Below, piece by piece: positions 33,197-41,486 of a stretch of DNA of 64,000 bases. Source of the DNA: an uncultured Clostridia bacterium (GTDB lineage Bacteria > Bacillota > Clostridia > TANB77 > CAG-465); the NCBI GenBank assembly GCA_934169925.1, contig CAKPOO010000001.1:124001-188000 (forward strand). The letters are read 5' to 3'. Position 1 is the stretch's first letter; each line of letters begins with the position of its first letter. A program made the position numbers and the translations under genes. Under the pieces are notes generated by a model, which had not been told where the DNA came from, did no database searches, and worked only from the letters and a program-made list of their open reading frames with translations.

Positions 33197-33844
33197 ATGG
33201 GTTTTTACATATATGAATTAAAATATAGACTTAAGAATAATGATGTAAATTTAAAAAATAAAATAAAAATTACGGCTATATTTTTAATCATTTTAGCTAT
33301 ATTTTTTATATATTTTTTTGCATCTCCATTTGAAGTTATAAAAAGCAAATGGGAAAAAAGGGCATCAGATATATCTAGTAATACAAAGGTTTATGCAAAA
33401 GATACTACAGTAAACAAAAATATTGATTATAGCAAAGATTACATAAAACCTGTAAATGGAACTATTACTTCAAATTATGGTTATAGATCTGGAGGCTTTC
33501 ATACAGGAATTGATGTTTCTTGCTTTACACATAGAGATAATGTTTTAGCTGTTGCAGATGGAGTAGTTACTTTTTCTGGTAGTCAAAACGGATATGGTAA
33601 TTGCATTGAAATAAAACATGAAATAAATGGTAAGACTATATATAGTTTTTATGCACATTTATATTCTAGAAATGTTTCTGTAGGTCAAGAAGTTTTAAAA
33701 GGACAAGTTATAGCAAAAGAGGGTGGACAGCCAAATGTAGATCCAAATATAGGAAATTCTACAGGTCATCATTTACACTTTGAACTAAGAAATGCTAGTG
33801 GATATGGAAATGATATTGACCCTACTTTTATTTTTAAAGATTAG
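33197..33844 (+). CDS. Membrane-anchored M23 (LytM-type) peptidase
   Basis: Zinc endopeptidase domain that cuts peptide cross-links in peptidoglycan, or serves as a SpoIIQ-like scaffold. There is one membrane helix at about 26-45 and an extracellular M23 domain from 80 on. Metal ligands are intact: His and Asp in GGFHTGIDVS, and His-x-His in GHHLHFELRNAS, with YSFYAHLYSRNVSVGQEVLKGQVIAKEG between. It therefore looks catalytically competent. The architecture resembles SpoIIQ, but no SpoIIIAH gene is near, so a general wall hydrolase is equally likely. TTGGAG precedes ATG. Confidence 0.85.
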   Translation: MGFYIYELKYRLKNNDVNLKNKIKITAIFLIILAIFFIYFFASPFEVIKSKWEKRASDISSNTKVYAKDTTVNKNIDYSKDYIKPVNGTITSNYGYRSGGFHTGIDVSCFTHRDNVLAVADGVVTFSGSQNGYGNCIEIKHEINGKTIYSFYAHLYSRNVSVGQEVLKGQVIAKEGGQPNVDPNIGNSTGHHLHFELRNASGYGNDIDPTFIFKD

Positions 33845-33873
33845 TATATTTATTTTTATTGATGAGGGATTTT

Positions 33874-34770
33874 ATGAATGAAAAAATAAAAGCAAAGGTA
33901 ATTGAGCAATTACTTGATAAATTTTTAATATCATTTGATGATAAATTAGAGGTTGCTCTTATTAGAAAAAACGCTAAAAAAAATAAAGTTATTGTTGGAG
34001 ATAATGTTATTGTATCTAAAATTGGACAAGATTTTGTAATTGAAAATATTTTAGATAGAAAAAATGAGCTAATAAGACCAAAAGTTTCAAATATTGATAT
34101 GCTTGTAATTGTTACTAGTATAGAAAATCCAAAACCAGATTTTTTATTACTTGATAAGCAGATTCTTTTATGTTATCAAAAAAATATAACTCCATTAATT
34201 TGTGTTAATAAATGTGATTATATAGATAGTAGCTCTGATGCAAAAAAAATACAAGAATATATAGAGAATGTATATGTAAAACTTGGATTTGATGTTGTTT
34301 TTACAAGTGCCAAAAATAATATAGGTATTGACATTCTAAAAGAAAAAATTAAAGGAAAAACAGTTGCGTTTTCAGGTAATTCTGGCGTTGGCAAATCTAG
34401 TATTACTAAGTGTTACATTAAAGATAAAAAAATTGAAACAAACGAAATTGCAAGAAAAACCAAAAGGGGTAGACATACAACAAAAAGTGCGGTTATATAT
34501 AAATTAGAAGACGATACTTTTATTCTTGATACACCAGGTTTTTCAAGCTATGAACTATTTGATTTTAATCCTAAAGATTTAAAAAAATATTATGCTGATT
34601 TTAATGATTCTTTTTGTGATTTTGATGATTGTAATCATGTACTTGAAAAAGAAAATGTTTGTGATGTTAAAAGAAATTTAAAAAATGGTAATATTGATAA
34701 AGGTAGATATGATAGATATGTATATATATATAACACATTAAAAGAGGCATATGATAAAAGATATAAATAA
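33874..34770 (+). CDS. rsgA: Ribosome small-subunit GTPase RsgA
   Basis: Circularly permuted GTPase that tests maturation of the 30S subunit. The permuted order is visible: G4 (CVNKCDYID), then G1 (FSGNSGVGKSSITK), then G3 (ILDTPGFSSYEL). An OB-fold N terminus and a C-terminal zinc site follow (FCDFDDCNHVLEKENVCDV, Cys-x4-Cys-x-His-x5-Cys). I use ATG 33874 with GAGGGA 6 bases upstream; ATG 33862 and TTG 33859 lack a site. rpe follows 13 bases downstream, the classical yloQ-rpe order of B. subtilis. prpC and prkC, usually just upstream, are absent. Confidence 0.94.
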   Translation: MNEKIKAKVIEQLLDKFLISFDDKLEVALIRKNAKKNKVIVGDNVIVSKIGQDFVIENILDRKNELIRPKVSNIDMLVIVTSIENPKPDFLLLDKQILLCYQKNITPLICVNKCDYIDSSSDAKKIQEYIENVYVKLGFDVVFTSAKNNIGIDILKEKIKGKTVAFSGNSGVGKSSITKCYIKDKKIETNEIARKTKRGRHTTKSAVIYKLEDDTFILDTPGFSSYELFDFNPKDLKKYYADFNDSFCDFDDCNHVLEKENVCDVKRNLKNGNIDKGRYDRYVYIYNTLKEAYDKRYK

Positions 34771-34783
34771 AAAGAGGTAGTAT

Positions 34784-35455
34784 ATGAGCGATAAAAAAGA
34801 AATTGCAGTTTCAATTCTTGATGCAAAAGATAAAAATGTTTTTTTATTAAATTTAAAAGATTTTTGTAATAAATATGATTTTGAAAAATATTTTAATATA
34901 GCTATTCATATGGATGTAATGGATAATAAATTTGTAAATAATACAGGAATTGATTTAAATAATATAAAAATTGCCAAAAAATATGGTTTTTATGTTGATA
35001 CTCATTTAATGGTTGAAAATCCTATAGAAGATGAATATGTAAAAAAATCAATTGAATATGGAACAGATAGCTTAACTATACATTTTGAAATTAAAGATTT
35101 TGAAAATGAAATAATTAAAATAAAAAGAATATGTGATGAAAATAATGTTAAGTTAGGCGTTGCTATAAATCCAGATACTAAAGTAGAAAGTTTAGTAAAA
35201 TATAAAGACTATTTTGATAAAATATTAGTTATGAGTGTTTATCCAGGTCTTGGTGGTCAGCATTTTATAGAAAATACAATTTTAAAATTAGAAGAGGCAA
35301 GGAAAGTTTTTAAAGATAAATTAATTCAAGTAGATGGTGGAATTAAATTTGAAAATTTTAACAAAGTTTGTAAAACAAATTTAAATTCTATTGTTATAGG
35401 TTCATATTTAACAAAAGCAGAAAATCTTGAGACTAATTTATTAGCATTAAAATAG
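34784..35455 (+). CDS. rpe: Ribulose-phosphate 3-epimerase
   Basis: TIM-barrel epimerase of the pentose phosphate pathway interconverting ribulose-5-P and xylulose-5-P. Motifs: VSILDAKDK (family VSILSADF), IHMDVMDNKFVNN with metal ligand Asp, DTHLMVENPIEDEYV, ILVMSVYPGLGGQHFIENT and VDGGIKFENF with the second catalytic Asp. The 223 residues are normal. The SIL[S/A] start is more divergent than usual, but all catalytic positions are kept. AAAGAGGTAG precedes the ATG. Confidence 0.9.
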   Translation: MSDKKEIAVSILDAKDKNVFLLNLKDFCNKYDFEKYFNIAIHMDVMDNKFVNNTGIDLNNIKIAKKYGFYVDTHLMVENPIEDEYVKKSIEYGTDSLTIHFEIKDFENEIIKIKRICDENNVKLGVAINPDTKVESLVKYKDYFDKILVMSVYPGLGGQHFIENTILKLEEARKVFKDKLIQVDGGIKFENFNKVCKTNLNSIVIGSYLTKAENLETNLLALK

Positions 35456-35607
35456 ATTTTAAAGGAGTTATTTTTGCATAATGATTAATTTTACTACTTT
35501 TAGTATAAAATGCTTTATTTTGCTGATACACGTAAACAAACGACAAAATTTTTAATTAATATGTGTATAAAATATAATAAAATAATTGAATAAGTTTTTA
35601 TTTAAAT

Positions 35608-35647
35608 ATATAATAATAGTGTTGATATTATTATATATTTTTTTATT
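35608..35647 (+). terminator. Terminator-like hairpin in the pfk leader
   Basis: A perfect 11-bp stem ATATAATAATA / TATTATTATAT with loop GTGTTGA, followed by TTTTTTTTA. It lies 150 bases after rpe and 38 bases before the pfk start. It could end rpe transcripts or act as an attenuator of pfk. Confidence 0.55.
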
Positions 35648-35685
35648 TTTAATAAGAATATATTATATGAATAGGAGGAAGATAT

Positions 35686-36783
35686 ATGAAAAAAATTGCT
35701 GTTATGACAGCTGGTGGCGACTGTCCTGGATTAAATAGTGTTATAAAAGCAGTAACTATGTCTGCAATAAGTAAAAAAATTGAAGTTATCGGCATTATGG
35801 ATGGATATATTGGATTTGTTGAAAGAAAATATATTAAACTTAATAAAAATGTAGTTTCAAATATAGAAAATGAAGGTGGAACTATTCTTGGTTCTTCAAA
35901 TAAAGAATGTCCTTTTCACTATCCAATTGATGATAAAAAAGAACATTATGAAGATATGGTACCTGCTTCTGTTGAATATTGGAAAAAAATGGGCGTAGAT
36001 GGAATGGTTATAATTGGTGGAGATGGTACCTTAGATTCTGCTAGAGTTATAGAAGAAGCTGGTATGCCAGTTATTGGAGTTCCTAAAACTATTGATAATG
36101 ATATGGTAGCAAGTGATCCTACAATTGGATTTCAAACTGCTGTTGAAAATGCAGTTGAAGCAATAAGAAAAGTAAAAACTACAGCATATTCACATAGACG
36201 TGTTATGGTTGTTGAAATGATGGGAAGAACATCTGGATACTTAACATTATATGGTGGTTTTGCAGCTGGTGCTGATATAATTTTATTACCAGAATTAGAT
36301 TATGATTTTGAAGTTATTTGCAAAAAAGTAAAAGAAATTATGGAATCAGGAAAAAGATTTGTAATAATTGCTACATCAGAAGCTGCAAAAGAAAAAGGTA
36401 AAGAAGAAACAATTTCAAGAATTGTAAAAGATAGTTTTGAACAAAAAAGATATGGTGGAATTGCTGAAAAACTTTCTTTTGAAATTGAAAAAGCAACTGG
36501 ATATGAATCAAGAGCAATGGTACTTGGACATATTCAAAGAGGTGGAGAACCTTGCACAGCTGATATAATACTTGGAGCAAGACTTGGGGATTATGCTATG
36601 AACTTACTTGCAGATGGAAGAACTGGATATATTGTTGGTGCAAAAGAAAACGATTTAATAAAAATGAGATTTCCTAAGGTAAGGGAAGCAAGACTTCTTG
36701 AACTTGAAGATAATGATGTGTATAGAACAGCACTTGATATGGGTATATCTTTTGGTGTTGATGAATCTGAGAATAGACGTTAA
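35686..36783 (+). CDS. pfkA: 6-phosphofructokinase, group III (ATP-type Gly, PPi-type Lys)
   Basis: PFK commits hexose phosphate to glycolysis. The 365 residues show AVMTAGGDCPGLNSVIKAV, VIIGGDGTLDSARVIEE, GVPKTIDNDMVASDPTIGFQTA (substrate PTIDND motif) and VMVVEMMGRTSGYLTLYGGF. The residue after GGD is Gly, which favours ATP. The residue before TIDND is Lys, the state found in PPi-dependent and group III enzymes, where E. coli PfkA has Gly. This Gly/Lys pairing marks the long or mixed-substrate group rather than the classic allosteric PfkA. ATP is the likely phosphate donor, but PPi use should not be excluded. AGGAGG precedes ATG. Confidence 0.9.
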   Translation: MKKIAVMTAGGDCPGLNSVIKAVTMSAISKKIEVIGIMDGYIGFVERKYIKLNKNVVSNIENEGGTILGSSNKECPFHYPIDDKKEHYEDMVPASVEYWKKMGVDGMVIIGGDGTLDSARVIEEAGMPVIGVPKTIDNDMVASDPTIGFQTAVENAVEAIRKVKTTAYSHRRVMVVEMMGRTSGYLTLYGGFAAGADIILLPELDYDFEVICKKVKEIMESGKRFVIIATSEAAKEKGKEETISRIVKDSFEQKRYGGIAEKLSFEIEKATGYESRAMVLGHIQRGGEPCTADIILGARLGDYAMNLLADGRTGYIVGAKENDLIKMRFPKVREARLLELEDNDVYRTALDMGISFGVDESENRR

Positions 36784-36856
36784 AAAATAATGAACAAAAT
36801 ATGGTATAGATATTGATTTTTTTTAAAATTAATGTTACAATTATTTTGTTCAAAAT

Positions 36857-36930
36857 AGGGGCATAGTTCATCGGTAGAATAAGAGTCTCCAAAACTCCAG
36901 AGCTGGGTTCGATTCCTAGTGCCCCTGCCA
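36857..36930 (+). tRNA. tRNA-Trp (anticodon CCA)
   Basis: A 74-base cloverleaf with acceptor stem AGGGGCA / TGCCCCT, discriminator G and encoded CCA. The T arm contains GGGTTCGATTCCT. The anticodon loop CTCCAAA carries CCA at 36889-36891. The first anticodon-stem pair is an A-C mismatch. It follows pfk and is ended by a hairpin at 36939-36968. Confidence 0.93.
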
Positions 36931-36938
36931 TTATAATT

Positions 36939-36968
36939 AAAGCGTGACTTTTAAAGTTGCGTTTTTTT
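36939..36968 (+). terminator. Intrinsic terminator after tRNA-Trp
   Basis: Stem AAGCGTGACTT / AAGTTGCGTTT with several wobble pairs, then a run of Ts. Confidence 0.7.
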
Positions 36969-36991
36969 ATATATTAAAGGAGAAAGTTTTT

Positions 36992-37255
36992 ATGGAAAAT
37001 AATAATTTAGAAATTGAGATTGAAAAAATTAAAGAACGAAATAGAAGAGTTGAATTAGATAAAAGATGGGAAACAAGTTTTACTAGAAGAATATGTATTA
37101 TGATTTTAACTTATATTGTAGTGGTTGTATATTCTTATATTATTAAAAATACAGATAACATATTTTTAAGTTCACTTGTACCAGTAATTGGTTTTACATT
37201 ATCAACTTTATCTTTAAAATGTATAAGATATTTTTGGGAAAAGACATTAAAGTAA
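36992..37255 (+). CDS. Small membrane protein, 87 aa
   Basis: Unrecognised protein with a charged N-terminal ~33 residues (EIEIEKIKERNRRVELDKRW), then two hydrophobic segments at about 36-53 and 60-75, and a short basic tail. This suggests a two-pass inner-membrane protein with both ends inside. ATG 36992 has AAAGGAGAAAG 8 bases upstream; the in-frame GTG at 36944 overlaps the terminator of tRNA-Trp. It is followed by priA under its own promoter. No function assigned. Confidence 0.65.
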   Translation: MENNNLEIEIEKIKERNRRVELDKRWETSFTRRICIMILTYIVVVVYSYIIKNTDNIFLSSLVPVIGFTLSTLSLKCIRYFWEKTLK

Positions 37256-37287
37256 GGGTAAATTTTTATCTTTACTTTTTTTGTTTA

Positions 37288-37316
37288 TTGACTTTAAAAA
37301 ATTACTTAGGTATAAT
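37288..37316 (+). promoter_or_regulatory. Promoter of priA
   Basis: TTGACT at 37288-37293, a 17-base spacer, TATAAT at 37311-37316, 18 bases before the start. Confidence 0.8.
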
Positions 37317-37334
37317 ATTTATGAGGTTTGAAAT

Positions 37335-39599
37335 ATGAAAATTGCAAAATTACTAATTAATACAAATGTAAAAACATTAAATAAAGTATATACATATTTG
37401 ATACCAGAAGAACTTGAAAATGAGGCTTGTGTTGGTAAAAGAGTTGAAGTTTCTTTTGGAAGATCAAAAGAAAAAAATGAAGGCATTATTGTAAAAATAG
37501 AAGATATAACAAAAGATGAACTACTAAATTTAGGATACAAATTAAAACCAATTTTAAGTATTCTTGATGAGGTAGCATATATTGATAATTCAAAATTAAA
37601 ACTTGCTAAATATATGTCATATGTGTATTTTTGCAATGTTTTTGATGCGTTAAAATTAATGTTACCACCAGGTACTACTTCAAAAAACAGTAGTAAAAAT
37701 ATAAATATAAAAACAGATACTGTTTTACATCTTTGCAAAAGTGAAGAAGAAATAAAACAAGATATTGAAGATAATGTAATTACATCTGCAAAGCACATAA
37801 AATTATTGACATTTTTAATGAATAATGAATGTAAGGTTTTAATTGATGATGTTGTAGAAGGACTTGGAATAAGTAAAAATATAATTAAAACTGTTGAAAA
37901 AAATGGATATATTGTATTAGAAAAAGTTGAGAAAGAAAAAGATAATATAGATTATAACAATATAGAAAAAACATACAAAAAAGAACCTACATTAGAACAA
38001 CAAGTAGCAATTGATAAAATAAGTAAATATATAGATGATGAAATATTTAAACAAATATTGCTTTTTGGTGTTACAGGATCTGGAAAGACTGAAGTTTATT
38101 TACAACTTATTGAAAAAGTGTTGCAAAAAGGTAAAAAGGCAATTGTACTTGTGCCAGAAATATCACTTACATATCAAACTATGTCTAGATTTGTTTCGAG
38201 GTTTGGAAATAGAGTTGCTATACTTCATAGTAAAATGACTATTTCAGAAAGAAAAGAAACATATAGAAAAATTAAAGATAAAAAATATGATATAATTGTT
38301 GGAGCACGTTCTGCAATTTTTGCACCTGTTAGTAATATTGGCCTTGTTGTTATCGATGAAGAACATGATTCTAGTTATTATTCACAAACTACACCAAAAT
38401 ATTCTACAAAAGAAGTAGCATCATATATTTGTAATGAAAATAACGCTGTATTAGTATTAGGATCTGCAACTCCAGAAATTACAACGTATTACAAGGTACA
38501 AAATGGAATTTATGATATTGCAACTATGACAAATAGGCCAAATAATGCTAGACTTCCAGAAATTGAAATTGTAGATATGAAAGAAGATAAACTACTTTCA
38601 AATAATAGCCCTATAAGCTTAAGATTAAAAGATGAAATTTTAAAAAATATAGAAAATAAGCAACAAACTATGCTATTTTTAAATAGAAGAGGGTATACTT
38701 CATATTTACATTGTAACGATTGTCATACGATATTTAAATGTCCAAATTGTGATGTCGCTATGACATATCACAAAGCTAGTAATTTACTTCATTGTCATTA
38801 TTGTTCACACGTAGAAAAAAACATAACAAGTTGTCCTTGTTGTGGTAGTACTAATCTTTCTAGTTCTACTATAGGAACACAAAAATTAGAAGAAGAATTA
38901 AAAAATATATACCCTGATATATCAATTGATAGAATGGATGCTGATACTACTGTATCAAAAGATGCACATCAAAAAATATTAAGTGATTTTAAAGATAATA
39001 ATAAAGATGTATTAATTGGAACTCAGATGATAAGTAAAGGACATGATATTGAAAATGTAACTTTAGTAGGAGTAATTGGTACTGATTCTTTACTTGGAAT
39101 GAATGACTATTTGTCTGCAGAAAAAGCTTTTTCTAATATTTACCAAGTATCTGGAAGAGCTGGAAGAGCAAGTCTACCAGGTAGAGTTTTAATACAAACT
39201 ACAGATGTTGATAATTATATTTTAAAAGCAATAATTGATAATTCTTATCAAGAATTTTATGAAAAAGAAATAGAATTTAGAAAGAATCTAAATTATCCAC
39301 CTTTTTGTGATATTGTGTTATTTGAACTTTCCTCAATTAATTTATATGAACTAAAACAAAAAGCGCTATTACTTTATGATATTTTAAATGATGTCTCAAA
39401 TGGAAAATATAAAGTGTTTTCACCAAAAGCACCGTTTATACAAAAGGTTAATAAAAAGTACAAGTTAAATGTACTGATAAAATGTAAATTAAATAAGGAA
39501 ATATATAATCTTTTACATAATGCTATTTCAATTTTTAATCAGAAAAATAATAAAAATGTAAATATGAGCGTATGTAAGAATCCAATATTTATATCTTAA
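37335..39599 (+). CDS. priA: Primosomal helicase PriA
   Basis: Replication-restart helicase that reloads the replisome at repaired forks. The 754 residues include the N-terminal DNA-binding domain (VYTYLIPEEL...GKRVEVSFG), Walker A LFGVTGSGKTEVYLQ, Walker B VVIDEEHDSSYY (DEEH), the eight-cysteine zinc region (LHCNDCHTIFKCPNCD; LLHCHYCSHVEKNITSCPCCGS), and motifs IGTQMISKGHD and VSGRAGRASLPGRV. All family parts are present. GAGG lies before ATG. Neighbours usual in Firmicutes (def, fmt) are missing, and a terminator follows directly. Confidence 0.95.
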   Translation: MKIAKLLINTNVKTLNKVYTYLIPEELENEACVGKRVEVSFGRSKEKNEGIIVKIEDITKDELLNLGYKLKPILSILDEVAYIDNSKLKLAKYMSYVYFCNVFDALKLMLPPGTTSKNSSKNINIKTDTVLHLCKSEEEIKQDIEDNVITSAKHIKLLTFLMNNECKVLIDDVVEGLGISKNIIKTVEKNGYIVLEKVEKEKDNIDYNNIEKTYKKEPTLEQQVAIDKISKYIDDEIFKQILLFGVTGSGKTEVYLQLIEKVLQKGKKAIVLVPEISLTYQTMSRFVSRFGNRVAILHSKMTISERKETYRKIKDKKYDIIVGARSAIFAPVSNIGLVVIDEEHDSSYYSQTTPKYSTKEVASYICNENNAVLVLGSATPEITTYYKVQNGIYDIATMTNRPNNARLPEIEIVDMKEDKLLSNNSPISLRLKDEILKNIENKQQTMLFLNRRGYTSYLHCNDCHTIFKCPNCDVAMTYHKASNLLHCHYCSHVEKNITSCPCCGSTNLSSSTIGTQKLEEELKNIYPDISIDRMDADTTVSKDAHQKILSDFKDNNKDVLIGTQMISKGHDIENVTLVGVIGTDSLLGMNDYLSAEKAFSNIYQVSGRAGRASLPGRVLIQTTDVDNYILKAIIDNSYQEFYEKEIEFRKNLNYPPFCDIVLFELSSINLYELKQKALLLYDILNDVSNGKYKVFSPKAPFIQKVNKKYKLNVLIKCKLNKEIYNLLHNAISIFNQKNNKNVNMSVCKNPIFIS

Positions 39600-39625
39600 A
39601 GGAAGTAGCAATGCTTCCTTTTATT
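39598..39625 (+). terminator. Intrinsic terminator of priA
   Basis: AAAGGAAG / CTTCCTTT around TAGCAATG, then TATTT; it starts at the priA stop codon. Confidence 0.7.
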
Positions 39626-39653
39626 TGACACTGCTCTTAAAATTTGCTATAAT
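39625..39653 (+). promoter_or_regulatory. Consensus promoter of the tandem-GDPD gene
   Basis: TTGACA at 39625-39630, a 17-base spacer, TATAAT at 39648-39653, a full consensus match. Confidence 0.88.
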
Positions 39654-39711
39654 TATAGTTGGTTTTTAAATTTATAACAATTATTAATATATTTTGTTAG
39701 GAGGAGAGTTT

Positions 39712-41289
39712 ATGAAAATAAATAAGAAAAAGCTATATAATTTTTTACTTCTTTGTGCAGGTATTTTTGGATTTGTTAAACTATTTTTCTTTAAGTTTAT
39801 TCCAAAAAAATCTAAGGAATTATACGATAGACCTATAGCACATAGAGGATTTCATATGTTTTATCCAGAAAATACTCTGGATGCATATAACGCAGCAATA
39901 GATGCTAATATGGCAATTGAGACAGATATCCGGTTTTTAAATGATGGTAATATTGTATGTTTTCATGATAGATATACAAGCCGTCTTTTAAAAGTACCTG
40001 GTAAACTTTCAATGTTTCCACTTGAGAGATTGAAAAAATATTATGTATCTGGTAGTACATCAAAGATTCCAACTTTAAAAGAAACACTTGATTTAATTGA
40101 TGGTAAAGTTGATATTTTAATTGAAGTAAAGGGCAAAATAAATAATAGCGACATGCAATTATTAAAAAAGATTTTACTTAATTATTGTGCTACTAAAAAA
40201 GGTTTTGGTGATGTTTATTTACACACTAAAAATATTTCTACTTATTTTAAATTAAAAAAAGAATATCATGATAAAGTTTTTTATATTTTAAATCCTTTTA
40301 GAAAAAGATTTCAATTTGTAAAGGGTAGCGATTATAAAGAACAGACAAATAAATACAATACTTTAAGAACAAATGTTGATATTGAAATACCAACTATGGA
40401 GGACTTTGGTAATATTATTACTCATGAAATTCAAAATGCTGAATCTAAGAATGAAATTCTTGCAAAAATTGGTTCTGTTTGTAATGAATATGAAACAAGG
40501 ATTGATGAAAATTCTTGGGTTAATAATTCAGTATTTATTCATAGAGGAATTACAAGTTCTAGGTATTTGGAACATTCAAAAGAGTCATTTTTACATTGTA
40601 TTGAGTTTGCTGAAAGTAGAAATATTAATGTAACTGTAGAGTTTGATGTTATGCTTTATGCAGGACAGGTAAGATGTTATCATAATGACAGAATTCCTGA
40701 TTTGCTTGGACAAGAAAAATCTTGTGCTGAGAAGATGAAACTTGAAAATTCACTTACTTTAAAGGAAATCCTAAATATTTTTGCAGGTCATGAAAAGCAT
40801 ATTAATCTTGCAATTGATGTTAAGGATTATAGATATAAAAACCGTTCATTAGAACAGTTTATAATCGATGATATAGAATCATCTAATTTTAAAGGAAACT
40901 TTATAATTATGTCATATAATCCGTTAGTGCTTAATTACTTTAAGGAAGTAAGACCAGAATATTTAAGAGCACAAATAGGTCATTCATTAAAAGGATTAAG
41001 AAAGGTGCCATTTTTCAGATTTCCATGGTTACTTAATGGTATACTTGGTATATTATTTGATAAAGGAAATGCAGATTGTTCTTTATTTGATAATAGTAAT
41101 TGGATATTCTGGATGATTGCTTATCATAAGAATATAAAAGGAAAGCCTGTTTTAATTTATGCACCAAAATCTATAATGGAAATTGAGGGATTTGTCGGGA
41201 AAGAGACTATATCTAATTTTATTATAGAGGATGCAGAAAATAAAGTTGCATGGCCAGATGAGTATTTTGAAAAATTTAAAGTAGAGTAA
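39712..41289 (+). CDS. Membrane-anchored protein with two GDPD-like domains
   Basis: Glycerophosphodiester phosphodiesterases split glycerophosphodiesters into alcohol and glycerol-3-phosphate. After an N-terminal hydrophobic segment (about 8-26), domain 1 (40-240) has HRGFHMFYPENTLDAY, ETDIRFLNDG and CFHDR, the full catalytic pattern. Domain 2 (about 280-520) has HRGITSSRYLEHSKESF, VEFDVMLYAGQ and CYHNDR; it keeps His-Arg-Gly, Glu-Asp and His but has lost the PENT motif. 525 residues, about twice a normal GDPD. AGGAGGA precedes ATG 39712. It is a single-gene unit. Three of eight glutamines are CAG. Confidence 0.82.
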   Translation: MKINKKKLYNFLLLCAGIFGFVKLFFFKFIPKKSKELYDRPIAHRGFHMFYPENTLDAYNAAIDANMAIETDIRFLNDGNIVCFHDRYTSRLLKVPGKLSMFPLERLKKYYVSGSTSKIPTLKETLDLIDGKVDILIEVKGKINNSDMQLLKKILLNYCATKKGFGDVYLHTKNISTYFKLKKEYHDKVFYILNPFRKRFQFVKGSDYKEQTNKYNTLRTNVDIEIPTMEDFGNIITHEIQNAESKNEILAKIGSVCNEYETRIDENSWVNNSVFIHRGITSSRYLEHSKESFLHCIEFAESRNINVTVEFDVMLYAGQVRCYHNDRIPDLLGQEKSCAEKMKLENSLTLKEILNIFAGHEKHINLAIDVKDYRYKNRSLEQFIIDDIESSNFKGNFIIMSYNPLVLNYFKEVRPEYLRAQIGHSLKGLRKVPFFRFPWLLNGILGILFDKGNADCSLFDNSNWIFWMIAYHKNIKGKPVLIYAPKSIMEIEGFVGKETISNFIIEDAENKVAWPDEYFEKFKVE

Positions 41290-41303
41290 TATTTTCTTAT
41301 TAT

Positions 41304-41340
41304 TAAATAGTGTCAATTTTAATATTGGCACTATTTTTTT
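41304..41340 (+). terminator. Intrinsic terminator after the GDPD gene
   Basis: AAATAGTGTCAAT pairs with ATTGGCACTATTT (one wobble), then TTTTT. Confidence 0.85.
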
Positions 41341-41354
41341 AATATAAAAAGGTA

Positions 41355-41383
41355 TTGATATATTTAAAAAATTAATGTATAAT
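41355..41383 (+). promoter_or_regulatory. Promoter of rny
   Basis: TTGATA at 41355-41360, a 17-base spacer, TATAAT at 41378-41383. The ~100-base leader has a small TAGG / CCTA hairpin at 41391-41410. Confidence 0.72.
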
Positions 41384-41486
41384 ATATTCTAGGATAGGGG
41401 TTACCTATTAATTTTGAAATTATATATTTTGAATTTTATATAAATTGTAATTTTGAACATTGAAAATTGAATAAAAGGAGGAAGTT

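Noticed and set aside
36674..36931. Minus-strand frame over tRNA-Trp beginning MAGALGIEPSS
   Set aside because: This is the well-known artefact translated from the antisense of a tRNA gene; it overlaps tRNA-Trp and the pfk end and has no ribosome binding site.
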